Below, piece by piece: positions 6,044 to 14,223 of a stretch of 16,648 nt of DNA (its first letter is position 1; every line of letters begins with the position of its first letter). The notes below the pieces were generated by a model. The model searched no databases, had not been told where the DNA came from, and saw only the letters and a program-made list of their open reading frames with translations. The DNA is from an uncultured Flavobacteriales bacterium (lineage in GTDB: Bacteria; Bacteroidota; Bacteroidia; Flavobacteriales_D; Sanyastnellaceae): assembly GCA_913057815.1 (NCBI GenBank), contig CAJXOV010000003.1, forward strand, positions 1 through 16,648. The letters run 5' to 3'. Both the position numbers and the translations under genes were made by a program.

Positions 6044-7480
6044 TTACTTCTTTCGAAATACAGAGACTATCAGATTATCAGGAAATTCTTTATTACTTAT
6101 TTCTTGATATTCCTTTTTCAAACCATTCACCATTTCTATATATCCAGCATCATATGGGCCAGCATTATTGAAAAGAATGATTTCATCTTTTCCTGTTTCC
6201 ACGGCTTTATCCATCACCTGATCGGCTGTCCAAAGTGGAAATATTTTAGCATCACCTAATTTTTCCACTAGTAGATTCTGCTCTTTAAAAATCTCTAAAT
6301 CGTAATGGTAAGAGAAATTCAACTTGGACCATTCTGGATAAAGTATGACTAAATTCTCTTTGCTTTCTAATGACTTTACTTCCTCTACAGCAGATTTAAT
6401 TTCTCTTCTATAATATTCCTTTCCCATAGAAAATGAACCACACATATGCCCTATTAAAAGAATGGAAAGAATGCCTTGAAGCCATTTAAAATGGGCAAAT
6501 CGTTCAATAAAAGCTCCTATAAATACAAATAGTCCGATGCTGCAGTAAAGTACATAGCGGTCTATGAACATAGGAATCTCTGAAGAAAGTTGGTACATGA
6601 GCCCAAGTGGAATTAACCACCAAATCAATACCACTATATATCTCTTAGGAGTTTTAAATAGTTGGCCTAACACCAAAGCTAAGATCAAGCCAATGGGAAT
6701 AAAAAATTCCAGCAATCGAAACACCATTCCTGAATTTAGAAAAGCGTGAACCTGAATCTTAAATTGTCCTTCAGGAGGAGCACCTACCCAAGTACCATCG
6801 GTTGATTTTACAAACTGTTCTACCAACACTAAAAACAAGGGCAAAAAGCTAAGAACTGTTCCTACTAAAACCCAAACTAATCTTTTGAAGACAACCTTAT
6901 CTTTTAAATAAAACAGGGCTGAGATGGCTTCAATGAGAATGATGAACCACCCGAAATAATGAGAGTAAACAAGAGCCACATTGCAAAGCAATAGAAACCA
7001 AAAATCCTTCTGTTTTCTTTCTTCAGCTGACTTTAAAAAGAAGAATAACGCACCGCTAGTGCACAAACACATTAGTCCATACATTCTTAATTCTCCTGAG
7101 AAATAGAAAAAATACTTGGAAAACATAAATAATCCAGCAGCTAACAATCCAGCCCAAAAACTAAAAAATCGCTTTCCAGTGATGTAAAGAACACCAGCCG
7201 TTAGAGAACTGATCAATAACGGTAGAATACGAATACTTTCCTCAGAAAACCCAACTATCTTGGACCAAAAATGCACCAGAACCATGAATAAAGGAGCGTT
7301 TGGCCCTTGTGTACAGCGGTCTATTATCCCCAATACAGATTTCTGTGAATGATACAGCGTAAATGGCTCATCCAAGCATAAGTCCCTGACTCCCAAATGT
7401 GGGAGTTTCCAAAAAAATGAAAAACTGATAATAGCTAGCATAATAAGCTGGTCAGAATATTTCTTTAAGAATTCGTTCAT
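6044..7480 (-). CDS. GT-C glycosyltransferase (family 39 / ArnT-PMT-like)
   Basis: The 478-residue integral membrane protein has about ten hydrophobic segments up to residue 350, followed by a soluble C-terminal domain of about 130 residues. The first external loop contains the acidic motif LCLDEPF (D37, E38) right after the first membrane helix, the usual catalytic site of polyprenyl-phosphate-dependent GT-C enzymes. Such proteins move a sugar from a lipid-phosphate donor onto a protein, lipid or glycan on the outer face of the inner membrane. The next loop has NAPLFMVLVHFW, which matches the N-x-P-x-x-x-x-x-x-x-W pattern common in this group. The target cannot be predicted and no polysaccharide cluster surrounds it. 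The start at 7480 gives a short cytoplasmic tail before helix 1. A weak -7-like box (GACTTTTGC on the minus strand, 7488-7496) sits just upstream. Confidence 0.85.
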   Translation of the reverse strand: MNEFLKKYSDQLIMLAIISFSFFWKLPHLGVRDLCLDEPFTLYHSQKSVLGIIDRCTQGPNAPLFMVLVHFWSKIVGFSEESIRILPLLISSLTAGVLYITGKRFFSFWAGLLAAGLFMFSKYFFYFSGELRMYGLMCLCTSGALFFFLKSAEERKQKDFWFLLLCNVALVYSHYFGWFIILIEAISALFYLKDKVVFKRLVWVLVGTVLSFLPLFLVLVEQFVKSTDGTWVGAPPEGQFKIQVHAFLNSGMVFRLLEFFIPIGLILALVLGQLFKTPKRYIVVLIWWLIPLGLMYQLSSEIPMFIDRYVLYCSIGLFVFIGAFIERFAHFKWLQGILSILLIGHMCGSFSMGKEYYRREIKSAVEEVKSLESKENLVILYPEWSKLNFSYHYDLEIFKEQNLLVEKLGDAKIFPLWTADQVMDKAVETGKDEIILFNNAGPYDAGYIEMVNGLKKEYQEISNKEFPDNLIVSVFRKK

Positions 7481-7550
7481 GCGCGTTGCAAAAGTCAGTA
7501 ATTTCTAGAACTTTGAGCCCTCATGAATAAGTAGTTAAAAACAAAATACT

Positions 7551-7913
7551 TTGGATTCATTTCATAAAAAAAAGCAAGGACAGCTTGGAGAAGATTTAGC
7601 GGCTAAATATCTCTTGAAAAATGAGTACACCATAAAAGCTAAAAATTGGAGATACCATCCTTTTGAGATAGACCTTATAGCTGAAAAAAATGGTGTTTTT
7701 GTTTTTGTAGAAGTCAAGCTTCGAGAAAACAATGACCTCCTGGAATTATGGGAAACGGTAAGCAAAGGACAGCAGAAAAGAATAGTGTTGGCCGCACATG
7801 AATATTTACTTATGAATGACATAGATTGTGAGTCTAGATTTGACATCATCGGAATAAAAGTTACCCGAGGAAAGATAGATGTAGAGCACTATGAAGATGC
7901 TTTCTATGCCTAA
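7551..7913 (+). CDS. yraN: YraN family (UPF0102) nuclease-fold protein
   Basis: The 120-residue product has the full YraN pattern, a small PD-(D/E)xK nuclease fold: GQLGEDLAAKYL (E14), then EIDLIAEKNGVFVFVEVKLR with D41, E54 and K56 in the positions of the active-site residues. The protein is conserved in most bacteria and usually of normal size at 110-130 residues. Its biological role is still poorly defined, with suspected ties to DNA repair or Holliday-junction processing. The start is TTG at 7551. An in-frame TAA lies 15 bp upstream and no ATG is available before the homologous region, so TTG is close to forced. It is divergent from the glycosyltransferase, with 70 bp between them. Confidence 0.92.
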   Translation: MDSFHKKKQGQLGEDLAAKYLLKNEYTIKAKNWRYHPFEIDLIAEKNGVFVFVEVKLRENNDLLELWETVSKGQQKRIVLAAHEYLLMNDIDCESRFDIIGIKVTRGKIDVEHYEDAFYA

Positions 7914-7927
7914 ACCTTCCTTCACCA

Positions 7928-7958
7928 TTGGAAGTGATGTTTTAGTTTCATAAATTCG
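7928..7958 (+). promoter_or_regulatory. Possible promoter of the HU/SPOR gene
   Basis: A TTG at 7928-7930 is followed after 20 bp by TAAATTCG at 7951-7958, one mismatch from TAnnTTTG. Spacing is close to the Bacteroidota norm of about 19, and the box is 16 bp before the start codon. Confidence 0.35.
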
Positions 7959-7974
7959 CGTTAGTTCTAAAGAT

Positions 7975-9084
7975 ATGAATATTAACCAGGCCATACAAGA
8001 CTTACTGTTTGAACACGACTGTGTTATCATCCCTAAGTTTGGTGGATTCGTCACTAATTATAAGCCTGCGTTTATTCATCCTAAGAAGCAGATGGTGTTT
8101 CCGCCTTCTAAAAAATTGTCTTTTAACGTAAACCTGAAGAATAACGATGGCCTATTGGCTAATTACATTTCTCAGAAAGAAAACATTAGTTATCAGACAG
8201 CTGCAGAGTTCGTGTCATCTTCTGTAGAAGAGTTTAAACATGATTTACACTCTAACAAAAGACTTTCACTGGAAGGGATAGGATGGATTTCTATAAATAC
8301 CAGTGGAGCTTTAGAATTTTCGCCTGAAGACACTCATAATTTTTTAAGAGATTCCTTTGGTTTAAAGCCGGTTTTCCTTCCTACTTTGGAAGAACTGATG
8401 GCTGAAGAAAACAATTCTGAAATAGCTCCATCACTTGTGGAACCAGCTATTGAAGCTGAAGTTATTTCTATCGAAAGGGCCAAAGAGGAAGTAGCTCCTT
8501 CTAGAAAAAGAAAAACTGGATGGGTAGCTGCCGCTGCTTTTCTAGGTGTGATGTTTATAGGAGGAATGCAAGTCAATGAAAACTCCTCTAACATAGCTTC
8601 GTTTTTTAGCAGCTTTATGCCAGGAAAAACCGCTTTAAATGAAGCGGAATTTATGCCAAGACTGGAAGATGAAAAACTTCAATTCACATACGAAGAAGCT
8701 GCGAGTGAATTGGAATTAGTAGTGAGTCAGAATCCCGAGCTTCAATCAGTATTCTATTCATTTGAAAAAGGAGAAATTAGCCCTGATGGCCTGAAAGTAA
8801 TTTTAAAGAATTCTTCTTCTGATAACACATCTTCAGCATATGTAAGCAATTCCTCTTCTTTAGAATTGTACTTCATAGTAGCAGGATGTTTCCAGGATGA
8901 ATCAAATGCTGATGGACTAGTTCAAAAGCTAAGAAGAAAAGGATTTGACGCTGGAGTTTTTGGTAAAAAAGGAAAACTTCACATGGTGTGCTACGGAAGC
9001 TACACCAATAAATCTGCTGCTAAGTCCGCTCTTCAGAACATTAAGTCTGATGAAAACCCTGGAGCTTGGTTAAAGAAGCATTAA
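7975..9084 (+). CDS. HU-CCDC81-like and SPOR domain membrane protein
   Basis: The 369-residue protein has three parts. Residues 1-135 contain two HU-like modules of the bacterial HU-CCDC81 type: the first runs from MNINQAIQDLLFEHDCVIIP through GGFVTNYKPA, and the second from LLANYISQKENISYQTA to LEGIGWI. After a charged, flexible linker ending in SRKRK there is one membrane helix at about 181-198. The C-terminus (298-369) is a SPOR domain, starting ELYFIVAGCFQDESNADGLV and including a typical GSYTNKSAAKSAL. SPOR domains bind peptidoglycan lacking stem peptides at the division septum. With RKRK before the helix, the HU modules should be cytoplasmic and the SPOR domain periplasmic. The domain arrangement suggests a link between division-site cell wall and a cytoplasmic partner, possibly DNA, but DNA binding has not been shown by anything in the sequence. 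It lies 61 bp after yraN. Confidence 0.9.
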   Translation: MNINQAIQDLLFEHDCVIIPKFGGFVTNYKPAFIHPKKQMVFPPSKKLSFNVNLKNNDGLLANYISQKENISYQTAAEFVSSSVEEFKHDLHSNKRLSLEGIGWISINTSGALEFSPEDTHNFLRDSFGLKPVFLPTLEELMAEENNSEIAPSLVEPAIEAEVISIERAKEEVAPSRKRKTGWVAAAAFLGVMFIGGMQVNENSSNIASFFSSFMPGKTALNEAEFMPRLEDEKLQFTYEEAASELELVVSQNPELQSVFYSFEKGEISPDGLKVILKNSSSDNTSSAYVSNSSSLELYFIVAGCFQDESNADGLVQKLRRKGFDAGVFGKKGKLHMVCYGSYTNKSAAKSALQNIKSDENPGAWLKKH

Positions 9085-9159
9085 TTCAGGATTCAATCCA
9101 TATTTTCTTCTAGCAGATCCTTTTATTATTCTCAATTTTACACGCATAAAATAGAACCT

Positions 9160-9825
9160 ATGATTTTTAAGTCTGTTCCTCTTACTAAAGAGGATTTATC
9201 CGGAATAGATACTATCATTTTTGATTTCGGTGGAGTATTATTCGATATTGATTATGATGCACCTGTACGTGCTTTTTCTGCACTAGGCGGAAAAGGATTT
9301 GATGCCATTTACGCTCAAAGCGGCCAGACTAAATTATTCGACAAGCTAGAAACAGGAAACATCTCTAGAGAAGCTTTTTATGATGAAGTAAGAGCCGCTC
9401 TTGAAGTAAATCATTCTAATGAAGTATTGGAAGAAGCCTGGCATACTATCCTTTTAGATATGCCTAAGGAAAGGATAGACATGATTTACCAATTAAAAAA
9501 TAAATTTAGAACTTTCATTTTTTCAAACACAAATGCTATTCATGTAGCAGAATTCGAAAAAATAGTAGATCGTTCTATGGGACTAGATTACTTTAAGGCT
9601 GCATTCGAAAAAGTTCATTATTCGAATGTTCTAGGTTTTAAAAAACCATATCCAGAGTCATTCACTAAGTATTGCAAATTAGAAGGATTAGAGCCAGCTA
9701 AAACTCTCTTCATAGATGACAGTTTACAGCATGTAGAAGGTGCCGAAAAAGCAGGCCTTTTAGCCTACCACATAGATGTCACTAAAATGGATGTTAGAGA
9801 TGTTTTTAAAGCACTAATAGATTAA
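9160..9825 (+). CDS. HAD family hydrolase (subfamily IA, YihX-like)
   Basis: The 221-residue protein has all four HAD motifs. Motif I is IIFDFGGVLFD with nucleophile D22, and Gly replaces the second Asp at position 24, as is usual in YihX-type and some haloacid-dehalogenase-type members. Motif II is FSNTN (S122). Motif III is GFKKP (K161 or K162). Motif IV is FIDDS (D186, D187). A helical cap is inserted between motifs I and II at about residues 35-105. Members are cytoplasmic phosphatases acting on small sugar phosphates or nucleotides; the substrate is not predictable. The gene is 75 bp after the HU/SPOR gene in the same direction and may be read from the same promoter. It converges with the T9SS protein gene with only 19 bp between the stop codons. 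Confidence 0.92.
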   Translation: MIFKSVPLTKEDLSGIDTIIFDFGGVLFDIDYDAPVRAFSALGGKGFDAIYAQSGQTKLFDKLETGNISREAFYDEVRAALEVNHSNEVLEEAWHTILLDMPKERIDMIYQLKNKFRTFIFSNTNAIHVAEFEKIVDRSMGLDYFKAAFEKVHYSNVLGFKKPYPESFTKYCKLEGLEPAKTLFIDDSLQHVEGAEKAGLLAYHIDVTKMDVRDVFKALID

Positions 9826-9844
9826 CTAATTTATAATTTAAAAA

Positions 9845-12019
9845 CTAGTTCTTCACTACTCTTCTCATAGCTGTTCCAGTAGAATTCTCTACAACTAGCG
9901 TATAAATCCCTTCTGATAGTTTCTCAGTATTCAGCTCAAAATAGAAACTATTTATCTTTCTATCTACTACCATTTGACCACTTACGTTCAGCAGTTTGGC
10001 CGACAGAATTTTCTCATGGCTTTTTATAGTTAACAAAGAGTTAACCGGATTTGGATAAACTACCCATCCGTCAAACTCTACTTCGGTAACAGAGTCTATT
10101 ATCTCTTCTTCATCATACAACGTAACAGCCGTATTGGTAATAATAGGCTCATTAAAATCAAAATAAATGGCTGCGGAGTTCTCTACTGTTTCTCCTAAAG
10201 AAAAACCTTCTGTTGGTTGAAAGCTAAACCGTACATACCCTTGGCTCTCTTCTAGTCCAAGATCACTTTGCGGAAGCTGAATGTTATTAAAGTTCAACTT
10301 TAGTTCCCTTCCATCAAATTCTGGAATCACATCATGAGATGATTCTAATAACTCGAATGATTCTAAGATTAGTCCTTCTTCTATTACATCTGTAATCACC
10401 ACGTTTTGAGCATAGAATGTTCCATCGTTTTGGAATCTCACTGTATAAGTAAGCCTTTTTTGTTCCGCGATAAAATTTTCATAAACAACTTCATAATCCA
10501 CCGTTTTATCATTCGGGTCGTAGGATGAAACTACCTCTGTCTCTAAGCTATATATATTATTTTCTGGAGTTTCGTCCGTTTCACTTGATTCTAATGAAGC
10601 TTCATAAGAATGGATGATTCCTACTTCCAATGATTCGCTTAACATTAGCTCTGCGAATGTCACAGTAGCCTCTTGAGGACAAAGCGTGCCTAAGTCCAAT
10701 GTAAATTCTTGAGATGAAGTAATAGGATCAACTAATCCATTTACCAGAAGTAACTCTGTGTTTTCTGGCGAGGTGAAAGAGAGAACGATATCATCTATAC
10801 ACTCCGTTCCTACGTTAGTACATGAAACATAATAAGTTCTTTCAAATCCAGGAACATCAGGAATGGAAGAGTATACTTCTACCACCAAATCATTCATGCC
10901 AGGAATAGGTGTAAGTGTAAAATCTAAGCCTTCTAAAAAATCTCCTTCTTCCAATTCTAACAGGTAATTTTCAGGCGCTAATTCATAGTAAAGAGGAGTG
11001 TTAACAGGATGAAAATCTAAGGAACCTGCTTCGAAACAGTTGATAAATTCTCCCTGACCATTAGTCATCAGCGAATTATCCTGTGAAGTACTTAATAAAT
11101 TGTAAGCTAGAGGAAGTTCGTCTTCATCTTGCTCCCCATTTCCGTTAATGTCAAAGTAGATTTTTCCTTGGGTACTTGTTTCACATTCCGAAGCTTCCAC
11201 TATCAAGCATGTTCCGCAAAGTACTCCCCAATCTGCTGCTAAATTGTCTATGACAGAAATGGTCCAAGTCCCACTTAATATTTCATTCTCAAATGCTTCG
11301 AATGACTCCGATGGAGCATGTACACCTCTTAGAGTTTCAAAACCATCTGGGAGCTCAGTTAATTCTAGCGGTAGAGCGCCATCTTCAAATAACACACTCA
11401 TATTTGATCTTCCTCCGAAGCTGTTTGGATACTCCATTAGGGTCACAACTGTTCCTGCAGGACTAGTTAAAGTAATATTTAAATCCCCTAAATATGAATG
11501 AGTAATATCTACGAAAACAGAAAATTGATCTATTTGAAGAGGAGGATTACTTACTGGGACATCAAAACTAGAATCAAATGAGATTCCCACCCCATCAGGT
11601 AAAAATGAGTTTAAGATTTCTACTTCTGGACAAATACCATCATTTAACATTGACATATCACTTACATAGAACAGGTCTGAAGTATTGGATTCTGATTCGC
11701 AAATTCCAGTTATAATAACAGAGCTGTATTGATGACCAAAAGGTTGGACTGTCTCATCTAAAGTAATCGTCACCGTATTTAACCCTTCCTCAGTTTCTCC
11801 TGTTAAATAATAAGGGTCAGGAAGTTCAGGGACATTATCCATCATTAACACATTCAATTCTATTTCATAGGAAATTAAGTCTTCAGAAGCCGTAAATTCT
11901 ATTACTAAAGTATTAGCATCTGGATATTCCCAGCTAATAAGTTCAGGAGAATCACATTGTGCTAGTACATCAGTGATTAATACAGTACAAATAAAAAGGA
12001 GAAGTAGAAAGTTTTTCAT
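9845..12019 (-). CDS. T9SS-secreted protein with P-domain, DUF11/DUF7619-like module and sorting domain
   Basis: The 724-residue protein begins with a signal peptide (MKNFLLLLFICTVLITDVLA). I chose the Met at 12019 because the 12 residues before it in the longer frame precede a complete signal peptide. Next is a Cys-containing domain to about 130. A P/proprotein convertase-like domain follows (about 138-275), with THSYLGDLNITLTSPAGT, LMEYPNSFGG, and GTWTISVIDNLAADWG. Then come an SdrD/Cna B-like piece (GKIYFDINGNGEQDEDELP, about 286-304), a DUF11-like segment, and the DUF7619-type block from SYDPNDK (about 499) to YFDFNEPIITNTA (about 631). The last 75 residues are a type A T9SS sorting domain (VYPNPVNSLLTI ... 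LSEGIYTLVV ... RRVVKN). P-domains normally sit behind a serine or metalloprotease domain, but none is present here. Its external function is unknown, perhaps binding or structural. Confidence 0.9.
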   Translation of the reverse strand: MKNFLLLLFICTVLITDVLAQCDSPELISWEYPDANTLVIEFTASEDLISYEIELNVLMMDNVPELPDPYYLTGETEEGLNTVTITLDETVQPFGHQYSSVIITGICESESNTSDLFYVSDMSMLNDGICPEVEILNSFLPDGVGISFDSSFDVPVSNPPLQIDQFSVFVDITHSYLGDLNITLTSPAGTVVTLMEYPNSFGGRSNMSVLFEDGALPLELTELPDGFETLRGVHAPSESFEAFENEILSGTWTISVIDNLAADWGVLCGTCLIVEASECETSTQGKIYFDINGNGEQDEDELPLAYNLLSTSQDNSLMTNGQGEFINCFEAGSLDFHPVNTPLYYELAPENYLLELEEGDFLEGLDFTLTPIPGMNDLVVEVYSSIPDVPGFERTYYVSCTNVGTECIDDIVLSFTSPENTELLLVNGLVDPITSSQEFTLDLGTLCPQEATVTFAELMLSESLEVGIIHSYEASLESSETDETPENNIYSLETEVVSSYDPNDKTVDYEVVYENFIAEQKRLTYTVRFQNDGTFYAQNVVITDVIEEGLILESFELLESSHDVIPEFDGRELKLNFNNIQLPQSDLGLEESQGYVRFSFQPTEGFSLGETVENSAAIYFDFNEPIITNTAVTLYDEEEIIDSVTEVEFDGWVVYPNPVNSLLTIKSHEKILSAKLLNVSGQMVVDRKINSFYFELNTEKLSEGIYTLVVENSTGTAMRRVVKN

Positions 12020-12162
12020 AAGAGTTAAGGTGTTTGCTCGTATACTATACAACAAAGTGAATCAAACAGTTGTATGTTAAAATTAAGAAATTTAATCCAA
12101 CATCAAACACATGAATTCAACCTTTTGATTAAGTGTTCTTTAACTTGGCCAGGGCAATATAC

Positions 12163-13428
12163 TTAAGCTTCAGGTGAGAGCTTCCTAAAATCAGCACCAG
12201 TAGGATTCTCAAATATCTGAAGTTCAAATTCTCTAGCAGCAGCTAGCACATGGTCAAATATATCAGAGATAACTCCTTCATATACTTTCCACTCTTGGTG
12301 AATACTGAAAGCATAAATCTCTAATGGCAGCCCCTCTGGAGTTGGAGAAAGCTGTCTTACCATAATGGTCATATTCGAGTTGATGTTCGGGTTGGCCATT
12401 AAATAATTCTCTAAATAGACTTTAAACACTCCTACATTGGTCATTTTTCGCCCGTTTACCATTACAGTTTGATCTACATTATTCTTGGCGTTATAATCCT
12501 TAATCTCTCCCTCACGGTTCTCAATGTATTCTTTGACCAATTGAATTTTCTTCAACCGTTCTATCATTTCAGCGTTGCAAAACGCAATACTTGAAATTTG
12601 GATATGCACAGCCCTCTTAATTCTTCTCCCATTAGACATTTCCATTCCTCTCCAATTGGTAAAAGAATCCGCTACGAAAGCGTAAGTAGGAATAGTGGTA
12701 ATCGTCTTATCGAAATTCTGAACTTTTATAGTAGTAAGGTTTATTTCTAGCACATCTCCATCGGCATTGTACTTAGGTACAGTTACCCAATCTCCCACAT
12801 GAACCATGTTATTAGCAGAAAGCTGAATACTAGCCACAAAACCTAAAATACTGTCTTTAAAAACCAACAAGACCACTGCAGCCACCGCCCCAAATCCACT
12901 TAACAGATACAAAGGACTCTTATCGAAAATGATAGAAATAGCTAAAACAAAAGCGATGGAGTAAACAAATATTTTACCTAGCTGAGTAAAACTTCCGATG
13001 GGCTTATCTCTAAAATCAGGGTTTCCCGCTAGTATTTCATTCACTGAGTTAAACACAGAAGCTAAAATCCATGCAGCAGTAAACACTATGATAACATCAG
13101 TAGTTCCTTTCACAAAAGGAATGACCTGCCAAATACCAGAAAAAATATGTGGAGCCCAATAGTCCAACATCATTACTGGAATTAAAAGAGCAATGGCAGA
13201 TATAACTCTATTGTTCAAAATGATTTCATCCCACACTGTTTCGGTTCTTTCAGTCACTTTTGGAACCCAACGTAAAAGCAGCCACCTACTCAAGCGCCAC
13301 ACTGTGAATAATATAATAGCAGAGATAAAAGCTAAAACGATAGTCTTAGGAATAAACGCCATTTCAGGCTTTATACCCAATGCGTCAATTAAAAAGGACT
13401 CTAAGGTTTTGGTAATGAAATTGAACAT
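12163..13428 (-). CDS. ybdG: Mechanosensitive channel of the YbdG type
   Basis: The 421-residue protein matches YbdG of E. coli (415 residues), the small-conductance MscS relative linked to MscM activity and osmotic shock protection. Hydrophobic helices lie near 26-44, 74-90, 108-127 and 150-168. The pore-lining helix follows (about 172-205, GFGAVAAVVLLVFKDSILGF). The beta domain begins with VHVGDWVTVPKYNADGDVLEI and continues NLTTIKVQNFDKTITTIPTYAF, all typical of YbdG. NWRGMEMSNGRRIKR is the diagnostic block distinguishing YbdG from plain MscS. It resides in the inner membrane with the C-terminal domain in the cytoplasm. The nearest neighbours do not look functionally linked. A -7-like TAATCTTGC (minus strand, 13445-13453) lies 16 bp before the start. 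Confidence 0.93.
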   Translation of the reverse strand: MFNFITKTLESFLIDALGIKPEMAFIPKTIVLAFISAIILFTVWRLSRWLLLRWVPKVTERTETVWDEIILNNRVISAIALLIPVMMLDYWAPHIFSGIWQVIPFVKGTTDVIIVFTAAWILASVFNSVNEILAGNPDFRDKPIGSFTQLGKIFVYSIAFVLAISIIFDKSPLYLLSGFGAVAAVVLLVFKDSILGFVASIQLSANNMVHVGDWVTVPKYNADGDVLEINLTTIKVQNFDKTITTIPTYAFVADSFTNWRGMEMSNGRRIKRAVHIQISSIAFCNAEMIERLKKIQLVKEYIENREGEIKDYNAKNNVDQTVMVNGRKMTNVGVFKVYLENYLMANPNINSNMTIMVRQLSPTPEGLPLEIYAFSIHQEWKVYEGVISDIFDHVLAAAREFELQIFENPTGADFRKLSPEA

Positions 13429-13530
13429 AGATTAGATTGTGACTGCAAGATTACAGATTATTGTTGGGTAGAAAGGTGAATCATTCTTTTGTTTTTCCCA
13501 ATTCATCATAAGTTAGATAACTCTTGAAAA

Positions 13531-13773
13531 CTATATATCTTCATCAAGAGATCGGTTTTCGTTTTCCTCCTTATTTTTCTGAATGGCTCTGAACATTGTC
13601 CAGTAATGAATGGCCACATAGTATAAAGTCACTGTAACGAATATTATGAAAGCAAAAATCCATAAGATCATGCTATCCGATTTAAACTGAATTCCAGCAA
13701 AGGCATTAAATCCCTCAACCACGAAAGCCGCCAAAAAGTAACTCACTAAAGCTCTAACCCATATTTTTTTCAT
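13531..13773 (-). CDS. Small two-helix membrane protein of unknown function
   Basis: An 80-residue protein that I do not recognise. It starts MKKIWVRALVSYFLAAFVVEG with one membrane segment at about 8-25. A second segment lies at about 35-55 (MILWIFAFIIFVTVTLYYVAI), followed by a charged, mostly acidic cytoplasmic tail ending NRSLDEDI. It lies 14 bp after the 144-residue membrane protein gene in the same direction, so the two are probably translated from one transcript together with the lipoprotein. It could be a small accessory subunit of that membrane protein. Confidence 0.7.
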   Translation of the reverse strand: MKKIWVRALVSYFLAAFVVEGFNAFAGIQFKSDSMILWIFAFIIFVTVTLYYVAIHYWTMFRAIQKNKEENENRSLDEDI

Positions 13774-13787
13774 AGTTCAATAAATTA

Positions 13788-14222
13788 TTATAGATTTTCC
13801 TCAACTTTCTTTCTGAATCGCGAAAGAAAGTACATGGCCGCTATAATCCCTATCCCCAAGCCAAGTATAGTTTCATGAGGATTAATAAATTCAGAGAAAT
13901 TCAATTGATGCTTGAGATACCCTAATCCTCCAGCGGAAGTAAGAGTGACTCCAAAAAGTTGATAAAGGCGTAGGGGATATTTTAGAATTAATGGATTATC
14001 ATTCCAACTAGGTTTTTCAATGATGGATTTTCTGAAAATTTTGTCAATTAAAAAATTGACGATTATTAAAATGAAACCAACTAGAATGTAATTAACTAAA
14101 GAATGGATTGTTTGGTTTTCTTCAACAACTTTTATTGGTGAATTCGAGAAAAAAACAGGAAGGCAAGAGATAAGAACGAATATTGTTTTTGTCCATCCTA
14201 TCCAGTTCCATTTTATACCCAT
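13788..14222 (-). CDS. Four-helix membrane protein of unknown function
   Basis: A 144-residue protein with four hydrophobic segments at about 10-27, 44-61, 87-105 and 116-133. Between helices 2 and 3 is a polar loop with Trp and Pro (KPSWNDNPLILKYPLRLYQ). The third helix carries TSAGGLGYL and the fourth is Gly/Ile-rich. No catalytic motif is evident and I cannot name a family. Its start codon lies 1 bp beyond the stop codon of the upstream lipoprotein gene, so translation is likely coupled. Confidence 0.75.
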   Translation of the reverse strand: MGIKWNWIGWTKTIFVLISCLPVFFSNSPIKVVEENQTIHSLVNYILVGFILIIVNFLIDKIFRKSIIEKPSWNDNPLILKYPLRLYQLFGVTLTSAGGLGYLKHQLNFSEFINPHETILGLGIGIIAAMYFLSRFRKKVEENL

Positions 14223-14223
14223 T

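Noticed and set aside
9826..9844. Expected bidirectional terminator between the convergent HAD and T9SS genes
   Set aside because: The 19-bp gap is A/T only, with no convincing stem; termination must rely on sequence inside the genes or on Rho.
12020..12162. Possible regulatory RNA or terminator between the channel and the P-domain gene
   Set aside because: I found only short imperfect repeats and a TCACTTTG box (12053-12060, minus strand) with one mismatch; nothing forms a strong structure.
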